From the NCBI GenBank assembly GCA_910585385.1, contig CAJUDV010000047.1, positions 1-14,126 on the forward strand: a stretch of 14,126 nt of DNA, given 5' to 3'. The notes under the pieces were generated by a model. The model saw only the letters and a list, made by a program, of their open reading frames with translations. It did no database searches and was not told where the DNA came from. Below are positions 1 through 6,687 of the stretch, one piece after another (the stretch's first letter is position 1; each line of letters starts with the position of its first letter). A program made the translations under genes and the position numbers. This DNA comes from an uncultured Oscillibacter sp. GTDB taxonomy: Bacteria > Bacillota > Clostridia > Oscillospirales > Oscillospiraceae.

Positions 1-113
1 CCAAAGCGTTGCAGTACATCATGGGCCACGCCAACATCACCATGACGCTGGACTATTACACCCATGTTGACGCCTGTTCCGTAAAGGCGGAGATGGAGCG
101 GCTGGCCGCGTAG
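1..113 (+). CDS. Tyrosine recombinase / integrase, C-terminal end (partial)
   Basis: The reading frame enters at base 3 and ends at the TAG at 111-113, so only the last 36 residues are visible. They contain the end of a tyrosine-recombinase catalytic domain: the LQYIMGHANI block with its conserved histidine, followed by YYTHV, where one tyrosine is the DNA-cleaving nucleophile. This arrangement is typical of phage, ICE and Tn916-type integrases of Firmicutes, which cut and rejoin attachment sites during integration and excision. The body of the element must lie to the left of the window. Because such integrases usually sit next to one attachment site, the non-coding stretch just to the right probably holds an element end. 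Element type and target cannot be told from this fragment. Confidence 0.87.
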   Translation, partial: KALQYIMGHANITMTLDYYTHVDACSVKAEMERLAA

Positions 114-124
114 TGAGTAGTAAA

Positions 125-159
125 GTAGTAAAAAGAAAGCGGCAGGCCGCTTTTACTAC
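125..159. terminator. Inverted repeat / probable terminator after the integrase
   Basis: Arms GTAGTAAAA (125-133) and TTTTACTAC (151-159) enclose a GC stem AAAGCGGC / GCCGCTTT (136-143 and 146-153) with a two-base centre. A GC stem followed by a T run, 12 bases after the integrase stop, fits an intrinsic terminator, and the flanking symmetry would let it act in both directions. The repeated AGTAGTAAA motif at 117-134 could instead belong to a recombinase binding region. Confidence 0.5.
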
Positions 160-226
160 TTCTGTACTACGTTTCAGCGCAAAGTCACGCCGGGATACGT
201 CGAGATATGCGAATAACTCTCCCAAA

Positions 227-276
227 CGGCAAATGGCGGAAACGCCTGAAAATCAAGGCTCTGCCACCATTTGCCG
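227..276. repeat. Long imperfect hairpin, possible end of the integrated element
   Basis: Bases 227-247 pair with 256-276 across an 8-base loop (GAAAATCA). The outer ten pairs (CGGCAAATGG / CCATTTGCCG) are perfect, and about 17 of 21 positions match overall. No T run follows, so it is not a standard terminator. Its place, about 115 bases after an integrase gene, suggests an element-end or recombinase-binding structure, but no duplicated attachment core can be seen without the other end of the element. Confidence 0.5.
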
Positions 277-363
277 AGTTACATAAGGTTAGGGCTGGAA
301 ATTGCAAAATCTTTACGCTAAAAATATAACATTTAGCGGTAGGTCCGAAAGTGGGCGCTTACT

Positions 364-679
364 CCAGCCCAGAAATTCCCACCACCGTTCCGTTTCCGGC
401 TTTGCCGAAAACTGCACTCTGGTGGGAATTTCTTCGCCTTCGGACCCGATTCGCTTCGCTGGATTCGGGTCCGAAGGGGACGGGGGGTGCGGGTTGGGGG
501 TCTGCATCTTTCTTGTCAAGAATCCGTAAAAAGAGAGACAGGCAATGCCTGTCTCTCTTTTTGCTCCGCCCCCACCTTTGCCGTTGGCAAGGGTGGGGCG
601 CTGCGGCGGGCTGATGGAAATCGCGCGGGAAAAACCCGCAAAGGATTTTCCTGCGCACACCCTCTTCCGTGCGAAATCT
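364..679 (+). repeat. Modular palindromic repeat, copy 1
   Basis: A non-coding repeat built of consecutive hairpins. The first is GAAATTCCCACCA (372-384) with TGGTGGGAATTTC (about 420-432). The second is a stem of TTCGGACCCGA / TCGGGTCCGAA type around 439-475. The last is GCGCGGGAAAA / TTTTCCTGCGC at 623-656. The whole unit recurs in reverse complement at 9531-9747 with about 8 differences in about 221 aligned bases. Copy 1 is longer because of an extra segment at 500-598. Short ORFs in all frames here look like by-products of the symmetric sequence. Function is unknown; it resembles REP/ERIC-like interspersed elements. Confidence 0.82.
500..598 (+). repeat. Nested palindromic insertion inside repeat copy 1
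   Basis: This 99-base segment is absent from the copy at 9531-9747 and is bordered by TGGGG on both sides (495-499 and 594-598), which looks like a 5-base target duplication. Inside is a perfect 17-base palindrome arm pair, 528-544 and 546-562 (AAAAAGAGAGACAGGCA and its complement), which would be a strong bidirectional terminator. It is followed by a second hairpin, CCCCACCTTTGCC / GGCAAGGGTGGGG. A precise loss from copy 2 between the TGGGG repeats is the alternative explanation. Confidence 0.6.
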
Positions 680-772
680 GAAACTCCCCCCTCCCCATTA
701 CCCCCCCCCTTGGGAAGCGGCGAAAGGCTTCGCGGATACGCTCCACTCCGGACGTCCTCCCTGTCTGTCTGC

Positions 773-802
773 CTGTCGGGGAAATAGATCGCTCCCCGAC
801 AG
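773..802. repeat. Perfect 10-bp hairpin upstream of araC
   Basis: CTGTCGGGGA (773-782) and TCCCCGACAG (793-802) form a perfect stem with a 10-base loop. Only a short, weak T stretch follows (AATTTCCTC), so a terminator protecting araC from upstream transcription is possible but not shown. The stretch 680-772 before it is C/T-rich and shows nothing else recognisable. Confidence 0.4.
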
Positions 803-809
803 AATTTCC

Positions 810-840
810 TCTGGAAATCTTCTGGAATTTATGATATAGT
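810..840 (+). promoter_or_regulatory. Candidate araC promoter with direct repeats
   Basis: A TATGAT (830-835) or overlapping TATAGT (835-840) could serve as the -10 element; no good -35 box is present. Two near-identical blocks, TCTGGAAAT (810-818) and TCTGGAATT (821-829), lie 11 bases apart, on the same DNA face where a -35 box would be. This suits an activator or autoregulator site. Tentative. Confidence 0.35.
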
Positions 841-920
841 CATCAGCAAGAATCAAGCATCCCCGGTCTCCCGATCAGAGATCTTCCACACTGCTAAAGA
901 CGGAAGGAGGACGCAAGCGG

Positions 921-1826
921 ATGGAGGAGAGCTATGTACTGCATCTGCAAAATCAGTACCAGAAGTTCAGTGACTTTTATCTCTGCTACTGCGGCCATGC
1001 CCGCTGCGCGCCGCTGCACAGCTACGGTCCGGCGGTGCGCCCCAACTACCTGCTGCACTATATCCTGGAGGGCCGGGGAACCTACCGTGTGGAGGGCCGG
1101 GACTACTCCCTGGGCAAGGGGGAGGGCTTTTTAATCGAGCCCAACCAGCAGACCTTCTATCAGGCCAGCGAGGAGGACCCCTGGTCCTATCTCTGGATCG
1201 GCTTTGACGGCAGCCGCTGCGCCAACTGCCTGCGCTCCATCGGCCTGGGAGGCGGACATCTGACCTTTCGCTGTGAGGATGGCGGCGGGCTTTTGGAGCT
1301 GGTGGAGACCATGCTGACCCACAACAAGCCGGACAACGCAGGGGACTTCATGCTCCAGTCTCTGCTGTGCCAGTTCTTTGCCCGCCTCGCCAGGGACATC
1401 TCCGCGGACATGGAAAAGCACATGTCCAAGGCGGACCGGGAGAACCTGTACGTCCACCAGGCGCTGGAATACATCCGGAACAACTACTCCAACGGCATCA
1501 CCGTGGGGGATGTCGCCAACTACGTGGTGCTGAACCGGAGCTATCTCTTCACCCTCTTCCAGCGGGTGCTGGGGGTCTCCCCTCAGGAGTACCTGAGCCA
1601 GTTCCGGCTGACCAGGGCCAAAGAGCAGCTGACCCTCACCAATTCCTCGGTGGCCAGTATCGCCCAGAGCTGCGGCTATCAGGACCCCCAGGTGTTTTCC
1701 AAGGCGTTTAAGCAGCTCTTCGGCACCACGCCGGTGAAGTACCGGAAGCTGGACCGGGAAAACGCCCGGCGCAGTTTGGAAAGCCACCTGGCCGGGACGG
1801 CGGAGTACACCGGGACCGGGCCGTGA
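921..1826 (+). CDS. AraC-family regulator of the alpha-galactoside locus
   Basis: 301 residues, the usual length for an AraC/XylS regulator with a sugar-sensing domain. The start is supported by GGAAGGAGG about 10 bases upstream. Residues about 35-100 form a cupin-type ligand domain (LHYILEGRGTYRVEGRDYSL, then the glycine/proline-rich turn ending in IEPNQQTFY). Residues about 180-280 carry the paired helix-turn-helix: the first near ITVGDVANYVVLNRSYL and the second near VASIAQSCGYQDPQVFSKAF, closing with the family signature FGTTPVKYRK. It converges on the galactosidase operon, so it is most likely the activator that senses melibiose/raffinose-type sugars, as RafR/MsmR do. That ligand is inferred from the neighbours and is not read from the protein. 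It is probably cytosolic and binds the repeats upstream of the symporter gene. Confidence 0.92.
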   Translation: MEESYVLHLQNQYQKFSDFYLCYCGHARCAPLHSYGPAVRPNYLLHYILEGRGTYRVEGRDYSLGKGEGFLIEPNQQTFYQASEEDPWSYLWIGFDGSRCANCLRSIGLGGGHLTFRCEDGGGLLELVETMLTHNKPDNAGDFMLQSLLCQFFARLARDISADMEKHMSKADRENLYVHQALEYIRNNYSNGITVGDVANYVVLNRSYLFTLFQRVLGVSPQEYLSQFRLTRAKEQLTLTNSSVASIAQSCGYQDPQVFSKAFKQLFGTTPVKYRKLDRENARRSLESHLAGTAEYTGTGP

Positions 1827-1840
1827 TCCCTCGCCTCAAT

Positions 1841-1877
1841 AAAGCCAGGACCGCCCCGTTGGGGCGGTCCTGGCTTT
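1841..1877. terminator. Bidirectional intrinsic terminator between araC and the galactosidase gene
   Basis: Perfect 17-base arms (1841-1857 and 1861-1877) with a 3-base centre. The stem core is GGACCGCCCC / GGGGCGGTCC, flanked by AAAGCC / GGCTTT, so T-rich tails exist on both strands. It lies 14 bases after the araC stop and 3 bases from the galactosidase stop, and ends both converging transcripts. Confidence 0.88.
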
Positions 1878-1879
1878 TC

Positions 1880-4096
1880 TCACGCTTTCAGCACATAGAC
1901 ATGGGAGTCGAAGTCGCAGATCGGGCGCTCGTCCGGCTGGCGCTCACCGGCGCCGCTGTCCGTAACCAGCAATCCCACCCGCATCAGCTCGTCGCCGTAA
2001 TGGCTCCGCTGGCCGTCCACTGTGTAGCAGAGGTCCGGGTCCAGCCCCCGGAGCATCAGCCTGCGGCAGGGGCCGTTGATCTCACTGAGAAGCCGGTACC
2101 ATCCCACCAGGGCGGTCCGCCGGTCCGGGCTCACGGCCATCCAGGCGGTGAAGTTCCCCTCAAACGGGGAGCGGAGGCGGTAGAAGTCGCCGAACTGGAT
2201 GATCTCCCGGTACTCCTTCATGAAGGCGACCTGCGCCCGCACCTCTTCCCGCTCCTCCGCCGTCAGGCGGTTCAGGTCCAGCTCGTAGCCGAAGGTGCCG
2301 AAGCACGCCACATTGGCCCGGGTGGCCAGGGGGGTGATCCGGTTTACCTGGTGGTTGGGCACCGCAGACACATGGGCGCCTATGGAGCTGATGGGATAGC
2401 AGTAGGACGTGCCGTACTGGATCTTCAGCCGCTCTATGGCGTCCGAGTCGTCGGAGACCCAGCCCTGGGGCGCGTAGTACAACATGCCCGGGTCAAACCG
2501 GCCGCCGCCGGAGGCGCAGGACTCAAACAGCACGTGGGGGAAATTGGCGGTCAGCCGCTCGTAGAGGCTGTACACCCCCAGGATGTAGCGGTGGAACAGC
2601 TCTCCCTGCCGGTCCGGGGGCAGCGCCGCGGAGAAGGGCTCGGAGATGCTGCGGTTCATGTCCCACTTGATGTAGGAGATGTCCGCCTCAGAGAGAAGCT
2701 TCGCCATCTGGCCGTAGACGCAGTCCACCACCTCGCTCCGGGAGAGGTCCAGCACGTACTGGTTCCGCCCGTGGGAGTCCCGGCGGCCCGGCGTGTGGAT
2801 GATCCAGTCGGGGTGGGCGCGGTAGAGGTCGGAATCCTTGTTGACCATCTCCGGCTCGAACCAGAGGCCGAACTTCATGCCCAGGCCGTTGATCCGCCTT
2901 GCCAGGCTGGCGATGCCGTTGGGCAGGCGCTCCCTGCTGGGATACCAGTCCCCCAGCCCCGCCAAATCGCTGCAGCGGGCGCCGAACCAGCCGTCGTCCA
3001 GCACGAACAGCTCCACGCCGTCCCGGTGGGCGGCCTCGGCGATGGAGACCAGTTTATCCTCGGTGAAGTCGAAGTAGGTGGCCTCCCAGTTGTTGATCAG
3101 GATGGGCCGGGGCCGGTCCCGCCACTGTCCCCGGGCCAGACGGCTGCGGTAGAGCCGGTGGAAGGTCCGGCTCATGGCGTTCATGCCCTGGTCGGAGTAG
3201 ACCATGACGGCCTCCGGCGTCTGGAAGGACTCGCCGGGGGACAGCTTCCAGTCAAAGCCGAAGGGGTTGATTCCCAGGGTGACCCGGGCGGTGTCCCAGG
3301 CGTCCACCTCCACCTGGGCGAGGAAATTGCCGGAATAAACCAGGGACAGGCCGATGACCTCGCCGGAGTCCTCGCCGGCTCCCGGACGGCGGAGCATGAT
3401 AAAGGGGTTGTGATTGTGGGAGGAGTGGCCCCGGGCGGACTCCACCGACTGGATGCCCTGTTCCAGTCGGCGGACCTTCATCCATCGCTCCCGGGACCAG
3501 GCCCCGGAGAAGTGGACCATCTCATAGTCGCTGTCCGGCAGATCCAGGCACAGGCTCATGGCGTGGGTGAGGTGCAGGTCCTGTGAGCCCCCGTTCACCA
3601 GGCGGGCGGAGCGGGCCAGAACCGGGAGATCCGCGAAGAGGGTGTAGTTCAGGTCCAGCGTGACCCCCAGCAGTTCGTCCCGCAGGTGGACGGTCAAGGT
3701 CTCCGCCTCGCCGCCGGATTCGCAGTAAGTGGCCGGCAGGCCCTCCAGCGCGGGCTTGCCCGGGGTCACGCTGTGGGACTCGCAGACAAAATCCGTAATC
3801 CGGCTGCCGTCCGGCTGGATCAGCTGCACGGCGGGATGGCGGTAATCCGTGGAACCATAGGAGGGATACTCCTGCCGGCAGTGCTCCAGAGAGAAGAGCT
3901 TGTTGCCCTCAAAGACCCAGGAGCTCATGGGCCGGTGCTTCATCTCCAGAAGGTGGTCGAAGTTCTCCCGGTCCCGGATCGCCTGGCCGCAGTACAGCTG
4001 CCCCAGGGCCCCGTTGGGCAGCACTTTCATCAGGTAGCTGATTTTCCCGTTGGTCAGGTGGAAGGTTTTGGTGCTCTCGTGATAGGTGATGCTCAT
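1880..4096 (-). CDS. aga: Alpha-galactosidase, glycoside hydrolase family 36
   Basis: 738 residues, the normal length of a Firmicute GH36 enzyme. It hydrolyses terminal alpha-1,6-galactose from melibiose, raffinose and stachyose by a retaining mechanism. The N-terminal half is a beta-sandwich-type domain. The TIM barrel follows, with FVLDDGWFGAR (Asp367-Asp368), ERLPNG, GLWFEPEMVN and YIKWDMNR, in which Asp479 is the expected nucleophile. CASGGGRFDPGM and WVSDDSDAIERLKIQYG follow, with Asp549 the expected acid/base. The 70-residue spacing of these two aspartates matches characterised GH36 enzymes (D478/D548 in Geobacillus AgaA, from memory). There is no signal peptide, so the enzyme should be cytosolic and act after sugar uptake. 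Start: AAGGAGG lies 8 bases upstream of the ATG. It is second in an operon, 30 bases after the symporter gene. Confidence 0.96.
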   Translation of the reverse strand: MSITYHESTKTFHLTNGKISYLMKVLPNGALGQLYCGQAIRDRENFDHLLEMKHRPMSSWVFEGNKLFSLEHCRQEYPSYGSTDYRHPAVQLIQPDGSRITDFVCESHSVTPGKPALEGLPATYCESGGEAETLTVHLRDELLGVTLDLNYTLFADLPVLARSARLVNGGSQDLHLTHAMSLCLDLPDSDYEMVHFSGAWSRERWMKVRRLEQGIQSVESARGHSSHNHNPFIMLRRPGAGEDSGEVIGLSLVYSGNFLAQVEVDAWDTARVTLGINPFGFDWKLSPGESFQTPEAVMVYSDQGMNAMSRTFHRLYRSRLARGQWRDRPRPILINNWEATYFDFTEDKLVSIAEAAHRDGVELFVLDDGWFGARCSDLAGLGDWYPSRERLPNGIASLARRINGLGMKFGLWFEPEMVNKDSDLYRAHPDWIIHTPGRRDSHGRNQYVLDLSRSEVVDCVYGQMAKLLSEADISYIKWDMNRSISEPFSAALPPDRQGELFHRYILGVYSLYERLTANFPHVLFESCASGGGRFDPGMLYYAPQGWVSDDSDAIERLKIQYGTSYCYPISSIGAHVSAVPNHQVNRITPLATRANVACFGTFGYELDLNRLTAEEREEVRAQVAFMKEYREIIQFGDFYRLRSPFEGNFTAWMAVSPDRRTALVGWYRLLSEINGPCRRLMLRGLDPDLCYTVDGQRSHYGDELMRVGLLVTDSGAGERQPDERPICDFDSHVYVLKA

Positions 4097-4126
4097 GAGG
4101 ATCGCCTCCTTGGTATGTAGTGGGGA

Positions 4127-5572
4127 TTACTTCCGGCCCTGGCCGGCGTGGAGGGCATTGACGTCATTGGTCAGCTGCCTCAGGCGCTCACCCTTCAGCT
4201 TATACTGCGTCTTGTAGATCAGGAAGCTGATGATGGCCAGGGCGATGGGGACGGCGAACATCAGGACGCGGATGCCCATGATGGTGCCGGCGGACTGGGC
4301 GCCGGGGGTCTCCGGGTTATAGCCGATGAGATCCAGGCCCACGCCGGTAAGGGTGGCGGCCACGGCGGAGGCGGCCTTCATCAGGAAGGTCTGGGCGGAG
4401 CAGGTGACGGACTCGTTGCGCTTGCCGAATTTAATCTCGCCGTAGTCGATGACGTCGGCAATGCAGCAGGTGGTGGTGCCCAGGGAGAGACCGGAACCAA
4501 AGAAGATGAACGCGCAGGAGGCCACGACCCCGACGGTGCTGGAGGGGGCCACGTAGCCCAGAATGAACAGCAGCGCCAGGCCGATCACCGGCAGGCCGCA
4601 GGCCACGAAATAGACCTTCTCCCGGTCCATGCTCTTGGCGATTTTGGGGAAGAGGAACAGCCCCACCATCTCCGCGATAATGGCGTAGCCAAAGATGGAG
4701 TACAGGTAGGCGTTGCCGCAGGCCTCCTTGAAGTAGTACACGGCGAAGGCCTTGAGAATCTGGGTGCAGAGGTTGAAGGTCAGCAGCAGGCCGATGAAAG
4801 CCACCAGCTGGTCGTTCTTGACAATGATGGCGAAGGCCTCCGCCAGGCTGGTCTTCTCGGTCTTGCCCTCCCCCACGGTGGGCTTCTCCTTCACCACGGC
4901 GCAGGTGATGCCGATGCAGACGATGAACAGCACCACGATGGCCACCGCCGTGTAGGTAAAGCCGGTGACGGAGATGTTCAGGATCTCGCCGCTTTCCTGG
5001 GTCTGCGTCACGCTGTGGTCGCCGGCCATCTCGTTGAAGTAGTTGATGATATTCAGGCCGAAGGTGCACACCAGGAAGCCGCCGATGGAGGCGAAGATAC
5101 GGGGGATGACGGAGATGGACTCCCGCTCGTGGGGATCGTTGGACAGGTTGGGCAGCCAGGACCAGTAGGGAACGTCCATGATGGTGTAGGTCATGCCGTA
5201 CAGAATGTACATAACGGATACGTAGACCATCAGCGTGCCCTTATCGGTGATGCCGCAGGTGGTAAACAGCAGAATGAAGAACACAGAGTTGATCAGGGTG
5301 CCGATGATCAGCCAGATGCGGAACTTGCCGTACTTGGTGTGGGTATTGTCCACGATCATGCCCATCATAGGGTCGTTTATGGCGTCCCAGATTCGGGCGG
5401 CGCCCAGCAGTACGCCGGCAAAGGCGGCGCTGAGTCCCAGCGTGTCCGTCATGTACAGCATCAAAAATGCGCCGACCAGATTACAGATGGCGTCCTTGCC
5501 GATGGCGCCGATGCCAAAGGCGTACTTTTGACTTGCCGGCAGCCGTTTTGCCTGTGTCGTTGGGGTTGTCAT
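4127..5572 (-). CDS. GPH-family (MelB-like) sugar:cation symporter
   Basis: 481 residues from the chosen start, with about 12 hydrophobic segments. The N-terminal signature WDAINDPMMGMIVDNT carries Asp63 and Asp67, with the spacing of the cation-site aspartates Asp55/Asp59 of E. coli MelB. KYGKFRIWLIIG follows in loop 2-3. Family members import glycosides with Na+ or H+. Next to an alpha-galactosidase the cargo is probably melibiose or raffinose-type sugars, although GPH specificity cannot be read reliably from sequence. I chose the third methionine (MTTPTTQ...), because AAGGAGG sits 8 bases before it; that box falls inside the 8-residue upstream extension (ORF from 5596). It is first in the operon, with the galactosidase 30 bases downstream. 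The absence of a PTS or ABC transporter means that internal hydrolysis of the intact sugar is the likely route. Confidence 0.93.
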   Translation of the reverse strand: MTTPTTQAKRLPASQKYAFGIGAIGKDAICNLVGAFLMLYMTDTLGLSAAFAGVLLGAARIWDAINDPMMGMIVDNTHTKYGKFRIWLIIGTLINSVFFILLFTTCGITDKGTLMVYVSVMYILYGMTYTIMDVPYWSWLPNLSNDPHERESISVIPRIFASIGGFLVCTFGLNIINYFNEMAGDHSVTQTQESGEILNISVTGFTYTAVAIVVLFIVCIGITCAVVKEKPTVGEGKTEKTSLAEAFAIIVKNDQLVAFIGLLLTFNLCTQILKAFAVYYFKEACGNAYLYSIFGYAIIAEMVGLFLFPKIAKSMDREKVYFVACGLPVIGLALLFILGYVAPSSTVGVVASCAFIFFGSGLSLGTTTCCIADVIDYGEIKFGKRNESVTCSAQTFLMKAASAVAATLTGVGLDLIGYNPETPGAQSAGTIMGIRVLMFAVPIALAIISFLIYKTQYKLKGERLRQLTNDVNALHAGQGRK

Positions 5573-5643
5573 TGGGGTGTCCTCCTTCATTCTCAAGCAT
5601 ACTTTTTGAAATCGAGCGGAGCCCCGCCGCCTTTCTGTCTCCT

Positions 5644-5672
5644 ATTGTAGCGTATCGCCTGTGGAAACGGGA
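5644..5672 (-). promoter_or_regulatory. Candidate promoter of the symporter-galactosidase operon
   Basis: On the minus strand TACAAT (5649-5644) is a good -10 element. At 17 bases upstream the -35 position (5672-5667) reads TCCCGT, a very poor match. A good -10 with no -35 is typical of activator-dependent promoters and agrees with control by an AraC-type protein. The 5' leader to the start codon would be about 65 bases. Confidence 0.45.
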
Positions 5673-5675
5673 GAG

Positions 5676-5706
5676 AAAAATGTTGTAAGAAACAGTGGAT
5701 ATGTTG
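5676..5706 (-). promoter_or_regulatory. Proximal operator candidate for the AraC regulator
   Basis: On the minus strand two CAACAT half-sites (5706-5701 and 5685-5680) are 21 bases apart, two helical turns, with CACTGTTT between them. If the TACAAT at 5644-5649 is the -10 box, these fall at about -45 and -66, the standard position for AraC-type activation. The same block recurs upstream at 5850-5888. Confidence 0.45.
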
Positions 5707-5849
5707 CTCTTATCCAGGCCCTGACAAAACAGGGAGGCAAAATTTGTGCAGTCCGTCCAAACCTCGGCCCTGTATGCTGAAAAATTAATCCTTTTCTGCG
5801 GGGATTTCTCCGCTTCCCCAGCGCCGCCGCCGGGGAGAAAGGCGTTGAA

Positions 5850-5888
5850 ATGTTGCCGTTCCACTCCTGCAAAACAGTGAAAATGTTA
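5850..5888 (-). promoter_or_regulatory. Distal operator candidate (second copy of the block)
   Basis: Minus strand AACATTTTCACTGTTT (5887-5872) is followed after a longer spacer by CAACATTTC (5855-5847). It matches the proximal block apart from about 12 extra bases in the spacer. It lies about 170 bases further upstream, compatible with looping as in ara systems. The rest of 5597-6164 is A+T-rich with no credible gene. Confidence 0.4.
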
Positions 5889-6164
5889 AATAAATTCTCT
5901 TTTCTCCCAGTTTAGGGCAAACACCTGCCCACTCAATCTGGATTCGTTATAATAAATGAAAATTTCACATTTTTTTATACATATCATACAAAAACGGCGG
6001 TCCGAACCCGGAAAGTTTGCCTAGTTTGGTTCTTGCGGCCTCAGCGGGAACCGGCTATACTGACACCAGTCTCCGGAGAACACGGCGCCCGGAGAAATCC
6101 CAAAAAATCAGATGCGGGGAGGTTGGAATCTCTTCCCGCGACAGTTGAACAGGAGGTTATTGCT

Positions 6165-6356
6165 ATGTTTGAGAAATTTTTTGACGTGATCGGCGCGGTC
6201 TGCTTCGGCAGCCTGATGCTCACGACCAATATGAACAAGGCCAATGTGGAGGATGGCTTCGCCCAGGTGCGGGATCTCTCCAGCCGGCCGGATCACCTCT
6301 CCGCGTCCCAGAGCCGGAAGCGCCGCGCCGGAGCTCCTGCCGCCCATCACGCCTGA
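6165..6356 (+). CDS. Small hypothetical protein (63 aa)
   Basis: I do not recognise this protein. The ATG at 6165 is preceded by a perfect AGGAGG (6151-6156) at 8-base spacing, the best reason to believe it is translated. A perfect TATAAT at 5948-5953 could be its -10 box, but with no clear -35. The sequence begins MFEKFFDVIGAVCFGSLML, a short amphipathic or membrane-associating N-terminus. The rest is polar and basic (SQSRKRRAGAPAAHHA at the end). The hydrophobic start is too short and interrupted for a confident transmembrane call. A hairpin with a T run lies just downstream (6371-6405). The in-frame upstream extension to 6033 lacks a ribosome binding site and is not preferred. It may be a real small protein or a gene remnant with an intact start. 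Confidence 0.5.
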   Translation: MFEKFFDVIGAVCFGSLMLTTNMNKANVEDGFAQVRDLSSRPDHLSASQSRKRRAGAPAAHHA

Positions 6357-6370
6357 CCGGCGCCCTCGCC

Positions 6371-6405
6371 GCTCCGGGTTCGGAAACGGAGCCCCGAAAT
6401 TTTTT
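6371..6405 (+). terminator. Possible terminator after the small ORF
   Basis: GCTCCG (6371-6376) pairs with CGGAGC (6387-6392). Alternatively TTCGG (6379-6383) pairs with CCGAA (6394-6398), immediately followed by a run of six T (6400-6405). It begins 15 bases after the stop of the small ORF. Stems are short, so moderate confidence. Confidence 0.4.
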
Positions 6406-6427
6406 ATGAGACGTGCGGTTTGACTCT

Positions 6428-6478
6428 GCTGGAAAAACCAAAGCGGCCCAAACGGCGGATCTTTTCCCTCCGCTTCCC
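6428..6478 (+). repeat. Degenerate relative of the MITE-like elements
   Basis: This stretch aligns at roughly 80% by eye with the reverse complement of the element at 10981-11052, including GCT-GAAAAA, CCAAACG-CGGATCTTTT and CCGCTT. It has lost the recognisable GGCCTTGTTTGA ends. The remaining 6480-6640 sequence is G+C-rich and shows no credible gene. Confidence 0.3.
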
Positions 6479-6646
6479 CTCTGCGGTGCAGACGGAGCTG
6501 CCACGGGAATGCCTTCGCTCCCGCCGCGGCGCGCCGCTCCCAGCTCACGGCGAAGGAGGGGCGGAAGCATCGATTTTAACCGCTTATTCCACGAAGCGGG
6601 GGCGCTTTTGAACCTCTCTATCAAAACGAATCAGGCTTGCCTTTAG

Positions 6647-6684
6647 ACACGGGATTTTTATAAGTCCTGTGTTTCTTCTTTTTT
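6647..6684 (+). terminator. Terminator-like hairpin with T-rich tail
   Basis: ACACGGGA (6647-6654) pairs with TCCTGTGT (6665-6672) with one G-T pair, then a tail TTCTTCTTTTTT (6673-6684). No convincing gene ends just before it, so it may be left over from a lost gene or a mobile element. Confidence 0.5.
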
Positions 6685-6687
6685 GTA

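Noticed and set aside
302..787. Several overlapping short frames on both strands
   Set aside because: They arise from the palindromic repeat; the same peptides recur at 9529-9866 because the DNA repeat recurs, not because of coding.
1823..3586. Long open frame on the + strand opposite the galactosidase gene
   Set aside because: It is a mirror of the GC-rich codon pattern of the GH36 gene, is valine/glycine/histidine-rich without any domain, and lies across the terminator.
4148..5650. 500-residue + strand frame opposite the symporter
   Set aside because: Low-complexity G/D/H/A composition that follows from reading hydrophobic codons in antisense; the minus strand has a clear GPH transporter.
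5481..5872. Minus-strand frames in the operon upstream region
   Set aside because: They overlap the start of the symporter and the promoter region and show no recognisable domain.
6220..6646. Short frames on both strands between the small ORF and the efflux operon
   Set aside because: No ribosome binding sites, arginine/proline-rich composition of random high-GC DNA.
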